From a virus, in IMG/VR virus record IMGVR_UViG_3300017598_000263, positions 1-64,000 of that record: a stretch of 64,000 bases of DNA; one strand, 5' to 3'. A model generated the notes under the pieces. That model did not search any database. It saw nothing but the letters and a program-made list of their open reading frames with translations, and was not told the origin of the DNA. Made by a program: the position numbers and the translations under genes. Shown piece after piece: positions 44,497 to 51,753 of the stretch (the stretch's first letter is position 1; every line of letters starts with the position of its first letter).

Positions 44497-44528
44497 TTAA
44501 AACTACCGGAGGAGAATCCAGTAGCTTT
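44497..44528. terminator. Intrinsic terminator, bidirectional
   Basis: A 7-bp stem CTACTGG / CCGGTAG (minus strand, one T-G pair) with an 8-nt loop is flanked by TTTAAAAA on one side and CTTTAAAAG on the other. It follows the structured element and probably ends the early leftward transcript. Confidence 0.6.
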
Positions 44529-44585
44529 AAAAGTGACTCTCATTGGATATAGGGAAAGAGTGGCCCTAATTCGATTCTTTAAAGT

Positions 44586-44700
44586 TATTGAGGTGGTCAT
44601 ACTGCATCACTTGCGGTCCATAAAATGGTTATCCGTTTTAGTGAATTAAGTATGATCGGTGCCTTTTGCCAGGGTTTACTGGTGCACACACACCTCAATA
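44586..44700 (-). ncRNA. Candidate structured RNA, three-way junction
   Basis: On the minus strand a perfect 10-bp closing stem TATTGAGGTG / CACCTCAATA encloses two arms. Arm one is GTGC/GCAC stacked on CCAG/CTGG. Arm two is CATACT/AGTATG, CACT/AGTG, CGG/CCG and CCAT-TTT-ATGG in register. The nesting of seven helices in about 115 nt, with no reading frame, suggests a defined RNA. It lies ten bases after the stop of the early gene at 44710 and before a terminator, the usual place for a 3'-UTR-derived RNA. Confidence 0.45.
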
Positions 44701-44709
44701 CCAATACAA

Positions 44710-45036
44710 CTATGCCGCCATAGCTTTAAGAGCCTGATGCATTTCATCTTCAGACGCATTATCAGCAAAGGCATCGTTGTATTCTTGCTCAAGTTGATCT
44801 TCAGGCTCAAGAGCACTGAACTTAACCAACCCTTCAACGTACCAGCGTTGACCTTTAACATGATCAGACATAGCTGAATCATCTTCAGCAGCTTTAGCAA
44901 CAGCTAACTGCTCAATCAACGCTTCAATGGCATCTTCATCCATTTCAGGTGTTATTGCTAACTCCTTAATCTTCAGAATTTTGCCTTTACACTTCTTAAA
45001 AGCCAGTGCTAGTGCTTGTGGATTTTTATCCATCAT
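44710..45036 (-). CDS. Small acidic helical early protein
   Basis: 108 residues from the ATG at 45036 with GGAGG upstream; a longer frame to 45234 exists but lacks a better start. Strongly acidic (EMDEDAIEALIEQLAVAKAA; LEPEDQLEQEYNDAFADNAS), starting MMDKNPQALALAFKKCKG. It is the last gene of the early leftward block, so an early host-takeover role is possible. No family. Confidence 0.55.
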   Translation of the reverse strand: MMDKNPQALALAFKKCKGKILKIKELAITPEMDEDAIEALIEQLAVAKAAEDDSAMSDHVKGQRWYVEGLVKFSALEPEDQLEQEYNDAFADNASEDEMHQALKAMAA

Positions 45037-45258
45037 ATGAATTTTCCCTCCATATAAGATCCTCTGATAGGGCGGATCGATACCCTTGGTTTTTTCACTC
45101 AAGCGAGTGTATCGAGCAAGAAAAAAACGTCGGATCTGGGGTCTTAAAATATGGTTTAAAAAGTCATCTAAAACACCTATACAACAACCTAACATAGCAA
45201 ACTCACCAACTGGGATGAGCATATTTAATTGCATAGTTAGACTGATTATGTACAGATA
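45037..45258 (-). other. Leader region with nested hairpins
   Basis: 222 nt between the endonuclease-like gene and the acidic early gene. On the minus strand CGATAC / GTATCG encloses CACTC-GCTT-GAGTG followed by six A residues. A frame that continues the acidic protein upstream runs through part of it but without a good ribosome site. It may be a processing site or a promoter. Confidence 0.3.
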
Positions 45259-45840
45259 CTACTTAGACAACAAATTATCTGCTCTGAGAACCAAAGCAGA
45301 ATACAACGCAGGATTTGATTGCTGATACTCAGCAGCCACTTCCATTACAACACCGTACTTAAACTCACAATACGCAATATGAGCCAACTCAGGTGTGGCA
45401 TATAAACCAAGGTACACAGACTCACCTGTATTATTACAGCAAGCAGCTCTGTATTTATCGCCTGTGTGAGGTTTATTAACACCTAAAGGATACTTGCCAC
45501 GAGTTTTGCCACTAAGAGTAAAAAGGTTATTCACCCTAGCAGAAACAAATACACAAAACTTAGGTGAGTAATGTTTATTGCCTTCTACTAAAATATCCTT
45601 ATCCAGATGCATACCTTCCCAATCCTGATCTTGCATCCAGGCTCTATAAACAGAAAAGGTAAGCCACTCATCACACATAGTAGTACCTATGTAATGAGGG
45701 TGTTTAGCATGAAATTTAGCGTCATAACAACGTTTAAGCATACCTTGCCACGAGACATAATAAGGACATTTAACGCCATTAACTGAAACAGGTGTAGTAC
45801 TATCATTAATACCAACACCACATACAATATTACTCGGCAT
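45259..45840 (-). CDS. HNH/AP2-type endonuclease-like protein, copy downstream of RNA polymerase
   Basis: 193 residues from the ATG at 45840 (GGAGG five bases upstream). It has CPYYVSWQGMLKRCYDA, CDEWLTFSVYRAWM, MHLDKDILVEGNKHYSPKFC and a C-terminal GLYATPELAHIAYCEFK, the layout of phage HNH-like homing proteins with an AP2-like DNA-binding tail. About half its residues match the gene at 47897-48508. The two paralogs bracket the RNA polymerase gene, as homing genes often bracket essential phage genes. Confidence 0.7.
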   Translation of the reverse strand: MPSNIVCGVGINDSTTPVSVNGVKCPYYVSWQGMLKRCYDAKFHAKHPHYIGTTMCDEWLTFSVYRAWMQDQDWEGMHLDKDILVEGNKHYSPKFCVFVSARVNNLFTLSGKTRGKYPLGVNKPHTGDKYRAACCNNTGESVYLGLYATPELAHIAYCEFKYGVVMEVAAEYQQSNPALYSALVLRADNLLSK

Positions 45841-45908
45841 AATTGCCTCCAGTTTTAAATTAAAAGAATGCCATCCTTGGCAATAAATCCTTAGAAAACA
45901 ACACCTCC

Positions 45909-47864
45909 TCAAGGCATAAGAAAATTAAAAGAATCATTGATAGTATTAGGACCATCCCCTATTACTAACTTAAATGGTGGGATGTCATAAGGTGAACGTT
46001 CAATTATTTCATCTATAATAGATTGATAAAAGTTAGTTTCAAACATCTCATTAAATACTCCTCTAGCTGCTTCAGTAACTACAGGTAGAGCACTAGGACC
46101 ACTAATAAAATCATCGTGTTTAAGAAGTATTGGCCTACCACTATCAAGAATAGCTGTAGTTACTTTACGTAACATGTATGCGTCAATCGAGTGAGTTGCG
46201 TTAGCAAACAGACCACGTTTCTTCTGCTCAACATGGTAAATAACACCACCAACATTAACTTCCTTGCCAAAGTAAGGAAATCCATTCTTATCCTCTAACC
46301 AAGGCATATCACTAATGATTACATGGCTTGTATAGTCTCCCTTGTAACTTGCAGAGGCAACATATACTAATACCGGTACAGACTTGTAATAAGCCCGTGA
46401 ACAAGCTGAGAATCCGTCAGGCATAGTCCAACGAAGGTCTACCTGTTCATTACCAATAACCTTAGTACCCCAATCAGCAATCCTGGGAATATTCTCCACA
46501 GGTTTACCATAGGCATTCTCGTTATAGGCATGAACATCAGCTTCAGTCACATCATCACCCACAGTCTCTGAAATAGTCTTAGCAATGCTACTAATAGCAG
46601 AGCCATGCATCAGCCCCATATGAATCTTCTTGATGTCACTACGCTCAAGAGGAAGATCATAAGCACTACCAAAGGCAGTATGAGAGTCAACGACATCATG
46701 TTCAGCACCAATATTGCCAGCTTTCATCATCTTCTCAGACCTGAATGACACACCACTCATCAACAACCCAGAGTTAGTGAAATCATAGCCAAACATAAAC
46801 TTACTAAGCTTACCTTCACGAGAATCCTTCAACGCTTGAGCAGCCTTATTCAGCAATATAGTTTCACCAAATGCTTCCTCAGTCTCCTGAACCATAGGAT
46901 CTCTATACTGGGCAATAAGCAAGTCTTCAGCACTAATCCTTGCAACAGCCTCATCAACAGATACACGACCATGCAAAGTAACGTAGATTATGTGCTGTAA
47001 CACCCTAGAATCGTCCTCAGTCAATTCAAACGGTACAGCAGCATCAATCATCAAAGTCTCCCACAACTTGCCGTGTGGCTTAATACCTTCAAGCCTAGCA
47101 GCCTCGTAGTAAACACGATCACGACCACAATACTTAGCCGGTAAATAAAATACAGGCATAGCCTTAACCTGATCAACAGCTACATCTGCATACTTTTCGA
47201 AACGCTTTCTACGAACAATAGGATCTTCAGGCAATGTCTTACCATGCTTATCTACCTTTCTACCCCAATCAGTCTTCAAGCTATATCCCTTAAGCAACAG
47301 CTCCTTAGTACACATCTCAGTAATACAAAACGGTACTGAAGACACCTTACGAAGAAATGATTTCTCAGTTGAACTCAACTTCCAACCATTAACCTCTTTC
47401 TGATTAACAACACCAGGCTTATTTTCATAACCCTTAAGCAGATTCTTCTCATGAGATCCACCAAGCTGTAAATACAGACGAGTATGAAACTTCTTCTGAT
47501 GATTAACAGTCACTGATTCGACACGCTTATCTACTGTAAGCGAACCATTATCTATCATCACCTGAGTAATCAATGAACTAGCAATAAGTCTTGCTCGTTT
47601 CTTATCATACTCATGCAATTTAAGACCCATATGAAGGTTTGGCAGCTTATTAACAAGCTTACCAATGAAAGTCTGAACCAACAGCTCATCATTACGATCA
47701 ACAATGGAATTGACAGCCTTAAGCACACGCTTACCGTGTGTTTCCAAGAACCCAGACTCAAGCAGATACTTGTGCACCTGCATAGTCAGAAACTCCATCT
47801 TGTTACCCATCTTTTCTTCAAGTTTAACGAATGCAGCTAGTGTTTTAGTAGTTTCGATGTTCAT
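45909..47864 (-). CDS. Second single-subunit RNA polymerase (N4 RNAPII type, one chain)
   Basis: 651 residues. KYCGRDRVYYEAARLEG (R248), motif A FGYDFTNSGLLMSG (D361), motif B R408-x3-K412-x7-H420-G (RSDIKKIHMGLMHGS), THSIDAYMLRKV and motif C LLKHDDFISG (H583, D584) place it in the T7/N4 polymerase family. N4 RNAPII is a heterodimer of two smaller proteins whose summed size is similar; here everything is in one frame. T7 has Tyr where this protein has His420. It probably transcribes middle genes. Codon use is more GC-rich than in the middle block. Confidence 0.88.
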   Translation of the reverse strand: MNIETTKTLAAFVKLEEKMGNKMEFLTMQVHKYLLESGFLETHGKRVLKAVNSIVDRNDELLVQTFIGKLVNKLPNLHMGLKLHEYDKKRARLIASSLITQVMIDNGSLTVDKRVESVTVNHQKKFHTRLYLQLGGSHEKNLLKGYENKPGVVNQKEVNGWKLSSTEKSFLRKVSSVPFCITEMCTKELLLKGYSLKTDWGRKVDKHGKTLPEDPIVRRKRFEKYADVAVDQVKAMPVFYLPAKYCGRDRVYYEAARLEGIKPHGKLWETLMIDAAVPFELTEDDSRVLQHIIYVTLHGRVSVDEAVARISAEDLLIAQYRDPMVQETEEAFGETILLNKAAQALKDSREGKLSKFMFGYDFTNSGLLMSGVSFRSEKMMKAGNIGAEHDVVDSHTAFGSAYDLPLERSDIKKIHMGLMHGSAISSIAKTISETVGDDVTEADVHAYNENAYGKPVENIPRIADWGTKVIGNEQVDLRWTMPDGFSACSRAYYKSVPVLVYVASASYKGDYTSHVIISDMPWLEDKNGFPYFGKEVNVGGVIYHVEQKKRGLFANATHSIDAYMLRKVTTAILDSGRPILLKHDDFISGPSALPVVTEAARGVFNEMFETNFYQSIIDEIIERSPYDIPPFKLVIGDGPNTINDSFNFLMP

Positions 47865-47896
47865 ATCATATTCTCCTATGATAATTAGTGATTAAA

Positions 47897-48508
47897 TTAA
47901 ATTAAATTATCTGCTCTTAAAATTAGAGCAGAATACAGCTTTGGATTAGTATGCTCATAAGACTGAGCAGCTTTCTTAATAAGATTTCCCTTAAAAGAAC
48001 AATAAGCAATGTGTGCTTCTTCAGGTGTATCAAATAACCCAACATGCTTGGGTGATCCACCATCACGACACTTAGCTAAAAACCTACCACTAGGAGCTTT
48101 AGTAACACCTAATGGATAGCCCGTAGTATTACTACGCCCAGTAGCTAACAGTAAATTCAAACTACTAGGGATATACACACATGTTTCAGGTGAATAAACT
48201 TTATTACCTTCAACAAGTGCATCCTTATCAAGATGCATACCCTGCCAGTTTTGAGACTTCATCCATTCTCTAAATACTGAAAATGTCAGCCACTCGTCAC
48301 ACACAATACAGTCTAAATAAGCCTTATTAGTACCTGCATAGCAACGATTTATCATACTTTTCCAAGTAACATAGTAAGGACATTGCAGACTCTTGCCATC
48401 AACCTTACGCCTAGTGGAATAAGAAACATCATTAATGCCAACACCCTGAATAGGTCGTCTTTGAGCTAAAGCTTTCACCGTAGCTGGTACCTCGATAAAA
48501 TTTTCCAT
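47897..48508 (-). CDS. HNH/AP2-type endonuclease-like protein, copy upstream of RNA polymerase
   Basis: 203 residues from the ATG at 48508, seven bases after AGGAG (an ATG three bases earlier is also possible). It has CPYYVTWKSMINRCYAG, VCDEWLTFSVFREWMK, MHLDKDALVEGNKVYSPETC and GLFDTPEEAHIAYCSFK, all shared with the copy at 45259-45840. Both end in LRADNL. The leader contains two strong hairpins. It is probably a homing-type nuclease; the exact catalytic His and Asn are not certain by eye. Confidence 0.7.
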   Translation of the reverse strand: MENFIEVPATVKALAQRRPIQGVGINDVSYSTRRKVDGKSLQCPYYVTWKSMINRCYAGTNKAYLDCIVCDEWLTFSVFREWMKSQNWQGMHLDKDALVEGNKVYSPETCVYIPSSLNLLLATGRSNTTGYPLGVTKAPSGRFLAKCRDGGSPKHVGLFDTPEEAHIAYCSFKGNLIKKAAQSYEHTNPKLYSALILRADNLI

Positions 48509-48586
48509 CATTATTCTCCTAATTTGAACAGTTAATATGCGAGAACATGCCTCCGAGTAATACGGAAATCTACTGTCCTCTGTTGC

Positions 48587-48627
48587 GGTAAATGAGTATT
48601 TACCCGGTAACACTCTCCTCAAGAGTG
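48587..48627 (-). other. Two strong hairpins in the leader of the endonuclease-like gene
   Basis: CACTCT-TGAGG-AGAGTG and GGTAAAT-ACTC-ATTTACC (minus strand) lie side by side about 80-120 nt before the start at 48508. Neither has a T-run. They may be a processing site or control expression of the gene. Confidence 0.4.
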
Positions 48628-48641
48628 CTACAAGTTAAATA

Positions 48642-48983
48642 CTAAATAGATAATCTGATACCAGTTTCTTCAGCCCACTGTCGAGCTTCATTCTTAGCAC
48701 CTTTATCCGTTGGATAACGACCAAAGCCAGTATCATAAGGCTCCCAGAACCCACCAAACTCTTCATTCCACTGCATATGAACAGCAAAGTAGCCACTCAT
48801 ACCGTTTGTTACAGTAATGTAATCAGTACGATCAGGTGATACATCAACAACAGCTCCACAATCAGGACAGCAAAGCATATCTATAAAGCCTTGCTCATGC
48901 TTCCATCCCGATTGATGGTTTGTATCAGTAGCCCAAGCTACCAATTTAGTTATTGGTGGATTTGGATGTGTACATATAGTCAT
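48642..48983 (-). CDS. Small early protein with CxxC motif
   Basis: 113 residues. CTHPNPPITK, MLCCPDCGAVVD and a Trp-rich segment (MQWNEEFGGFWEPYDTGFGR) suggest a small zinc site. It precedes the RNA polymerase cluster in the early leftward block. Likely an early accessory protein; unknown. Confidence 0.55.
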   Translation of the reverse strand: MTICTHPNPPITKLVAWATDTNHQSGWKHEQGFIDMLCCPDCGAVVDVSPDRTDYITVTNGMSGYFAVHMQWNEEFGGFWEPYDTGFGRYPTDKGAKNEARQWAEETGIRLSI

Positions 48984-48992
48984 AGTATTCTC

Positions 48993-49142
48993 CTATGGTG
49001 TAATAAAACCTACCATTACAATAGTAAATGGAATAGCTGCTAATGCTGTCAACAACAGTTGAAGCAATACTTTCTTACGTGCTTTAAACTTCCTACGCTT
49101 ATAAAAAGACATAGGTTTAAAAGTTCTAGTTGCCTGAATCAT
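48993..49142 (-). CDS. Very small membrane protein (49 residues)
   Basis: ATG at 49142 overlaps the previous stop as TAATG. A basic N-terminus (MIQATRTFKPMSFYKRRKFK) is followed by one membrane helix (LLLTALAAIPFTIVMVGFI). Its stop overlaps the AGGAG of the next gene. Translational coupling supports it. Confidence 0.6.
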   Translation of the reverse strand: MIQATRTFKPMSFYKRRKFKARKKVLLQLLLTALAAIPFTIVMVGFITP

Positions 49143-49447
49143 TAGCTGTGTCCTATTGAGTATTTAAGTTGCATAGTTTCACAATAGTTCATCAGGAATA
49201 CTAAGAATGTCCTTGAACAATCAAACACAAACTTGTCTCCTTCAACAGCTACTACAAACTTACCCTCAATACCTGGAAAACCTACCATCATAGTAGGACG
49301 CAACAGCTCCTGTACCCACTCAAGGTCAGGATGAGCTGAACGCAATTCTTTAACAACACTGCGAATAGACCCATTAAACTCACTTGTGAGTGTTACACCT
49401 TTAAGAGGCAACAACCCCTTCATACCAACTCGTAGCTTAGTAGTCAT
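49142..49447 (-). CDS. Hypothetical early protein
   Basis: 101 residues (LRVGMKGLLPLKGVTLTSEF; FVVAVEGDKFVFDCSRTFLV). Beta-rich. Its ATG overlaps the stop of an 18-codon frame, which would couple its translation to that leader. Unknown function. Confidence 0.55.
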   Translation of the reverse strand: MTTKLRVGMKGLLPLKGVTLTSEFNGSIRSVVKELRSAHPDLEWVQELLRPTMMVGFPGIEGKFVVAVEGDKFVFDCSRTFLVFLMNYCETMQLKYSIGHS

Positions 49448-49500
49448 TTCACACCACCTTCGAGGACTATCTCCTCTGGATATATAATTTCAAGTTCCAT
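49444..49500 (-). CDS. Possible 18-residue leader peptide
   Basis: An ATG at 49500 with GGAG upstream opens MELEIIYPEEIVLEGGVK and ends with TGA overlapping the next ATG (ATGA). Too short to judge by composition. The overlap and the ribosome site suggest translational coupling of the 101-residue gene. Confidence 0.35.
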   Translation of the reverse strand: MELEIIYPEEIVLEGGVK

Positions 49501-49573
49501 AGTATTTCTCCACTTATACGTGAGCAGTATTACCCACAAGTCAGCACCCTGTTACCAAGGCACTGAGTTGTAG

Positions 49574-49714
49574 TTAATAAATGTCAAAGGTTGCCCATGA
49601 CACCCATGCAGTCCATACATCAGGATCATCATCAAGAAGCCATTCCGTAAATACGCATAGAATGACAGGTAGGAAACACACCCAGGCAAAGATAAATCTG
49701 AATAAACTCTTCAT
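49574..49714 (-). CDS. Very small membrane or exported protein (46 residues)
   Basis: ATG at 49714 after GGAG. The N-terminus MKSLFRFIFAWVCFLPVILC is a basic start plus hydrophobic helix (signal-anchor), followed by acidic EWLLDDDPDVWTAW. It lies between early genes in an otherwise uncovered gap. Unknown. Confidence 0.6.
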   Translation of the reverse strand: MKSLFRFIFAWVCFLPVILCVFTEWLLDDDPDVWTAWVSWATFDIY

Positions 49715-49756
49715 TTAATTCTCCAATAGTTATGCACATCCTTGTGCAGGTAGTCC

Positions 49757-50161
49757 TTACTTATTAAGTTCAGCTTCTAGCTCTGCTATATAAGCTGCTT
49801 GCTCCTTTTCAAGGTCTGATCTGTCGTCAGTGTCATCATCATCTTCGAGTAGTGTGTGGATACCTGCACCACCTAATAATGCTATTTGTCGAACCGTTAC
49901 GCTTACTTCCTGCTCTACGATACGGAAAGCCTTGTCGTGTGCCTCCTGTGGATCTACGCCATCTGCCACGTAGTAGCCCTCACCTGCTGTGAATGGTGAG
50001 GCTAACAATTCCTTTGCTACCTCTGGAGTGGCTACCACACCTTTAGCCAATAACTGCAAGCCATCAGCTATGAGTTTTGTGCTCACTGCTACTGTGCCAG
50101 TTGTTGCTGATACTGTGCTGCCTACTGCTTCTTTGATGTTTTTAAGGTTACTATTGCTCAT
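49757..50161 (-). CDS. First gene of the leftward early block
   Basis: 134 residues with Ala/Val-rich helices (TGTVAVSTKLIADGLQLLAK) and a strongly acidic C-terminal half (LLEDDDDTDDRSDLEKEQAA). GGAG precedes the ATG. As the promoter-proximal gene it is likely expressed at once after infection. Function unknown; acidic tails are frequent in host-inhibiting phage proteins, but no evidence here. Confidence 0.55.
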   Translation of the reverse strand: MSNSNLKNIKEAVGSTVSATTGTVAVSTKLIADGLQLLAKGVVATPEVAKELLASPFTAGEGYYVADGVDPQEAHDKAFRIVEQEVSVTVRQIALLGGAGIHTLLEDDDDTDDRSDLEKEQAAYIAELEAELNK

Positions 50162-50336
50162 TGTATTTCTCCGATTTAATGGGTCCCATCCGCGAAAGTG
50201 CGGGGGGTACTCCAGTTGATATAGCCAAGTTGCTATATACTGCGTCTACACAAAATTTTTAAAAATTGCACATGGCTTTTGGTATATTATTTGATACTAT
50301 GATAAAGTAACTTTTATTTAACCAAAGGAGATACCC
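50162..50336. promoter_or_regulatory. Divergent early control region
   Basis: 175 nt between the two early blocks. It has a 7-bp inverted repeat ATATAGC-CAAGTT-GCTATAT (about 50218-50238), a GC-rich hairpin CCGC-GAAAGT-GCGG (about 50190-50203) and an AT-rich stretch with TTAAAA and TATATT elements before the rightward gene. Both outward genes have GGAG sites. Which polymerase uses it cannot be decided by eye. Confidence 0.5.
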
Positions 50337-50552
50337 ATGACAGGTCCATGTAACAGTGAAATTATGAAGTTTTTCGAATATGAGCATTTGCCTATAGAAT
50401 TACAAAAAATTTCAGCAACCCTTTGTGAAGCTGCAGTAGATTTGAATAATAAGCTTCCAGATGGTGAAGAAAAATATGCTGGATTGAGAAAGTTGCTAGA
50501 AGCCAAAGATTGCTTTGTTCGAGCTGCTTACCTTAAAAGTTCTGGAGAATAA
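50337..50552 (+). CDS. Small early protein, possibly Acb2/Tad1-hairpin-like
   Basis: 71 residues. FFEYEHLPIELQKIS, then LPDGEEKYAGLRKLLEAKD and CFVRAAYLK, form two helices joined by a turn. The pattern of conserved Leu-Pro, Glu-Lys, Leu-x-Glu-Ala-Lys and Arg-Ala resembles the alpha-hairpin domain of the Acb2/Tad1 phage proteins that sequester cyclic nucleotide signals of CBASS and Thoeris defenses. It is the first rightward early gene, where anti-defense genes are expected. The assignment is by pattern memory only. Confidence 0.55.
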   Translation: MTGPCNSEIMKFFEYEHLPIELQKISATLCEAAVDLNNKLPDGEEKYAGLRKLLEAKDCFVRAAYLKSSGE

Positions 50553-50553
50553 T

Positions 50554-50745
50554 ATGGACAATAGATCTGAATTGAAATCGATGGAATTAATGATTTTAGG
50601 TCATATATCAAAAATGCCAGAGGAAGAAAAACAGGCAGTAATGGATATGGTAAAAGAATTAAAAGAAGTACACAGTAGATATAAGGAAAATACCGCTAAT
50701 ACAGCTTTGGCTTTATATCAGTGTGAAGTGGGTCTTGCACAATAG
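50554..50745 (+). CDS. Small helical early protein
   Basis: 63 residues from the ATG at 50554 with GGAG upstream, starting just after the preceding stop. It is helical and charged (KSMELMILGHISKMPEEEKQ; MDMVKELKEVHSRYKENTAN). Co-transcribed with the preceding gene. Unknown. Confidence 0.55.
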   Translation: MDNRSELKSMELMILGHISKMPEEEKQAVMDMVKELKEVHSRYKENTANTALALYQCEVGLAQ

Positions 50746-50819
50746 GCTAAGAATACCCAGTAGATTTCGGTAATACGAAGTTTGGTGCTTATATAGTTAA
50801 ATATTTTATTCGAAGGAAG

Positions 50820-50881
50820 TTTAGTTCACCGTACAGCCTGGAGTTCCGGCTTTGCCGGGACGTAGGGATGTGTGAACTAAA
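50820..50881 (+). promoter_or_regulatory. Structured element 1 in the 523-nt gap
   Basis: A perfect 10-bp inverted repeat TTTAGTTCAC / GTGAACTAAA encloses a GC-rich hairpin CCGGC-TTT-GCCGG followed by GGGACGT. The gap 50746-51268 has no gene. Three-base-loop hairpins of this kind are what the N4 virion polymerase recognises as promoters on single-stranded DNA, so a promoter role is one hypothesis; an RNA element is another. Confidence 0.45.
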
Positions 50882-50931
50882 GTTACAAGAATAAATATAT
50901 TTACGTAGGTAGTTATACAAAGTAAATCCTG

Positions 50932-50993
50932 AGTAACGACACCACCGGTGTCGGGACGTGTGTTTCGGCGAAACACCAGGAGTTACGGTTACT
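50932..50993 (+). promoter_or_regulatory. Structured element 2 in the 523-nt gap
   Basis: AGTAAC / GTTACT encloses two perfect hairpins with three-base loops: GACACC-ACC-GGTGTC and GTGTTTC-GGC-GAAACAC. CGGGACGT links them, the same string that follows the hairpin of element 1; GGAGTT is also shared. The two elements therefore look related. Possible virion polymerase promoters or a replication-linked structure. Confidence 0.45.
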
Positions 50994-51107
50994 GCTTAAC
51001 TTATATTGCTTGTAGTAATTATGCTCACTGCGTTCGCCCCTATATACATAGTTAATAATACAAAAGTTGTAAGTTACTGATTTTAAAGAGTTTATTTTTT
51101 CAATCTA

Positions 51108-51168
51108 TATACAAATAGCTAACGGTAGAAGTAGCTATTTATATATAGCGCAGTTAGCTATTTGTATA
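51108..51168. repeat. 16-bp perfect inverted repeat, candidate replication origin
   Basis: TATACAAATAGCTAAC and its exact complement are separated by 29 nt that hold a further GCTAT / ATAGC hairpin. Five TAGCTA strings lie within about 80 bp, and the next 80 bp are almost pure A/T. The RepL-like gene begins 100 bp downstream. Cruciform, iteron-like repeats, AT-rich segment and adjacent initiator gene are the parts of a plasmid-type origin. Confidence 0.5.
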
Positions 51169-51268
51169 CATGTAGTAATATAGCTAATAGCTAATTAGCA
51201 TATTGATAACTAAAATATATACGTTTATAATTAATGCTTAATAATTTATTAATAGAGGAATAACCGAC

Positions 51269-51715
51269 ATGCAGAATCATTTTATTGCGTATTACCAACA
51301 TATAGCTAAATTAGCGCAAGTAGCTAATAAACAAACAATTTTCCTGGCTTATGTGCTTTATCACATGGAATTTGATAGTGATAAAAAACAGTATTATGCA
51401 GATCTTAGTACCGCTAAAAAAATAGAAATAATGAAGAAAGTAAGTCCTGAAGTAGATTCAGATAAATTACTTAATCTATCAAATCAGTATATTAATAAGT
51501 TAAAGAAAGCAGATTTAATAAAAAGTTGGGGCAGAGGAGTTTGGGGAGTTAATCCTATATGCTATGGTGCTCAAAGACCTATTAGTAAAAGTCTTAGAGA
51601 AGAAAATGTAAAAGTGTATTCTACTGCAGTATTTACAAAAAATGGACTAGAAACAGTTGATACAAAAGTAGTAGATGAAGAAGGAAAAATTTTAAATGAC
51701 ATAGAAAATACTTAA
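51269..51715 (+). CDS. RepL-like winged-helix replication initiator
   Basis: 148 residues. IFLAYVLYHMEFDSDKK, LSTAKKIEIMKKVSPEVDSD and LSNQYINKLKKADLIKSWG with GVWGVNPICYGAQ match the winged helix-turn-helix of RepL-type plasmid replication proteins, including the C-terminal V-x-x-NP wing. GAGGA lies upstream of the ATG. It directly follows the inverted-repeat and AT-rich segment, so it may initiate replication or repress its own operon. Confidence 0.65.
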   Translation: MQNHFIAYYQHIAKLAQVANKQTIFLAYVLYHMEFDSDKKQYYADLSTAKKIEIMKKVSPEVDSDKLLNLSNQYINKLKKADLIKSWGRGVWGVNPICYGAQRPISKSLREENVKVYSTAVFTKNGLETVDTKVVDEEGKILNDIENT

Positions 51716-51753
51716 TAAGATTTCTGTAAACACTAAATAAAATGGAAAATAAT

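Noticed and set aside
45037-45234. N-terminal extension of the acidic early gene
   Set aside because: The GGAGG-preceded ATG at 45036 is better, and the extension runs through a hairpin-rich segment. Not fully excluded.
47570-47895. Frames of 60-75 codons on both strands within the RNA polymerase 5' part
   Set aside because: They overlap a gene with complete polymerase motifs and show no ribosome sites.
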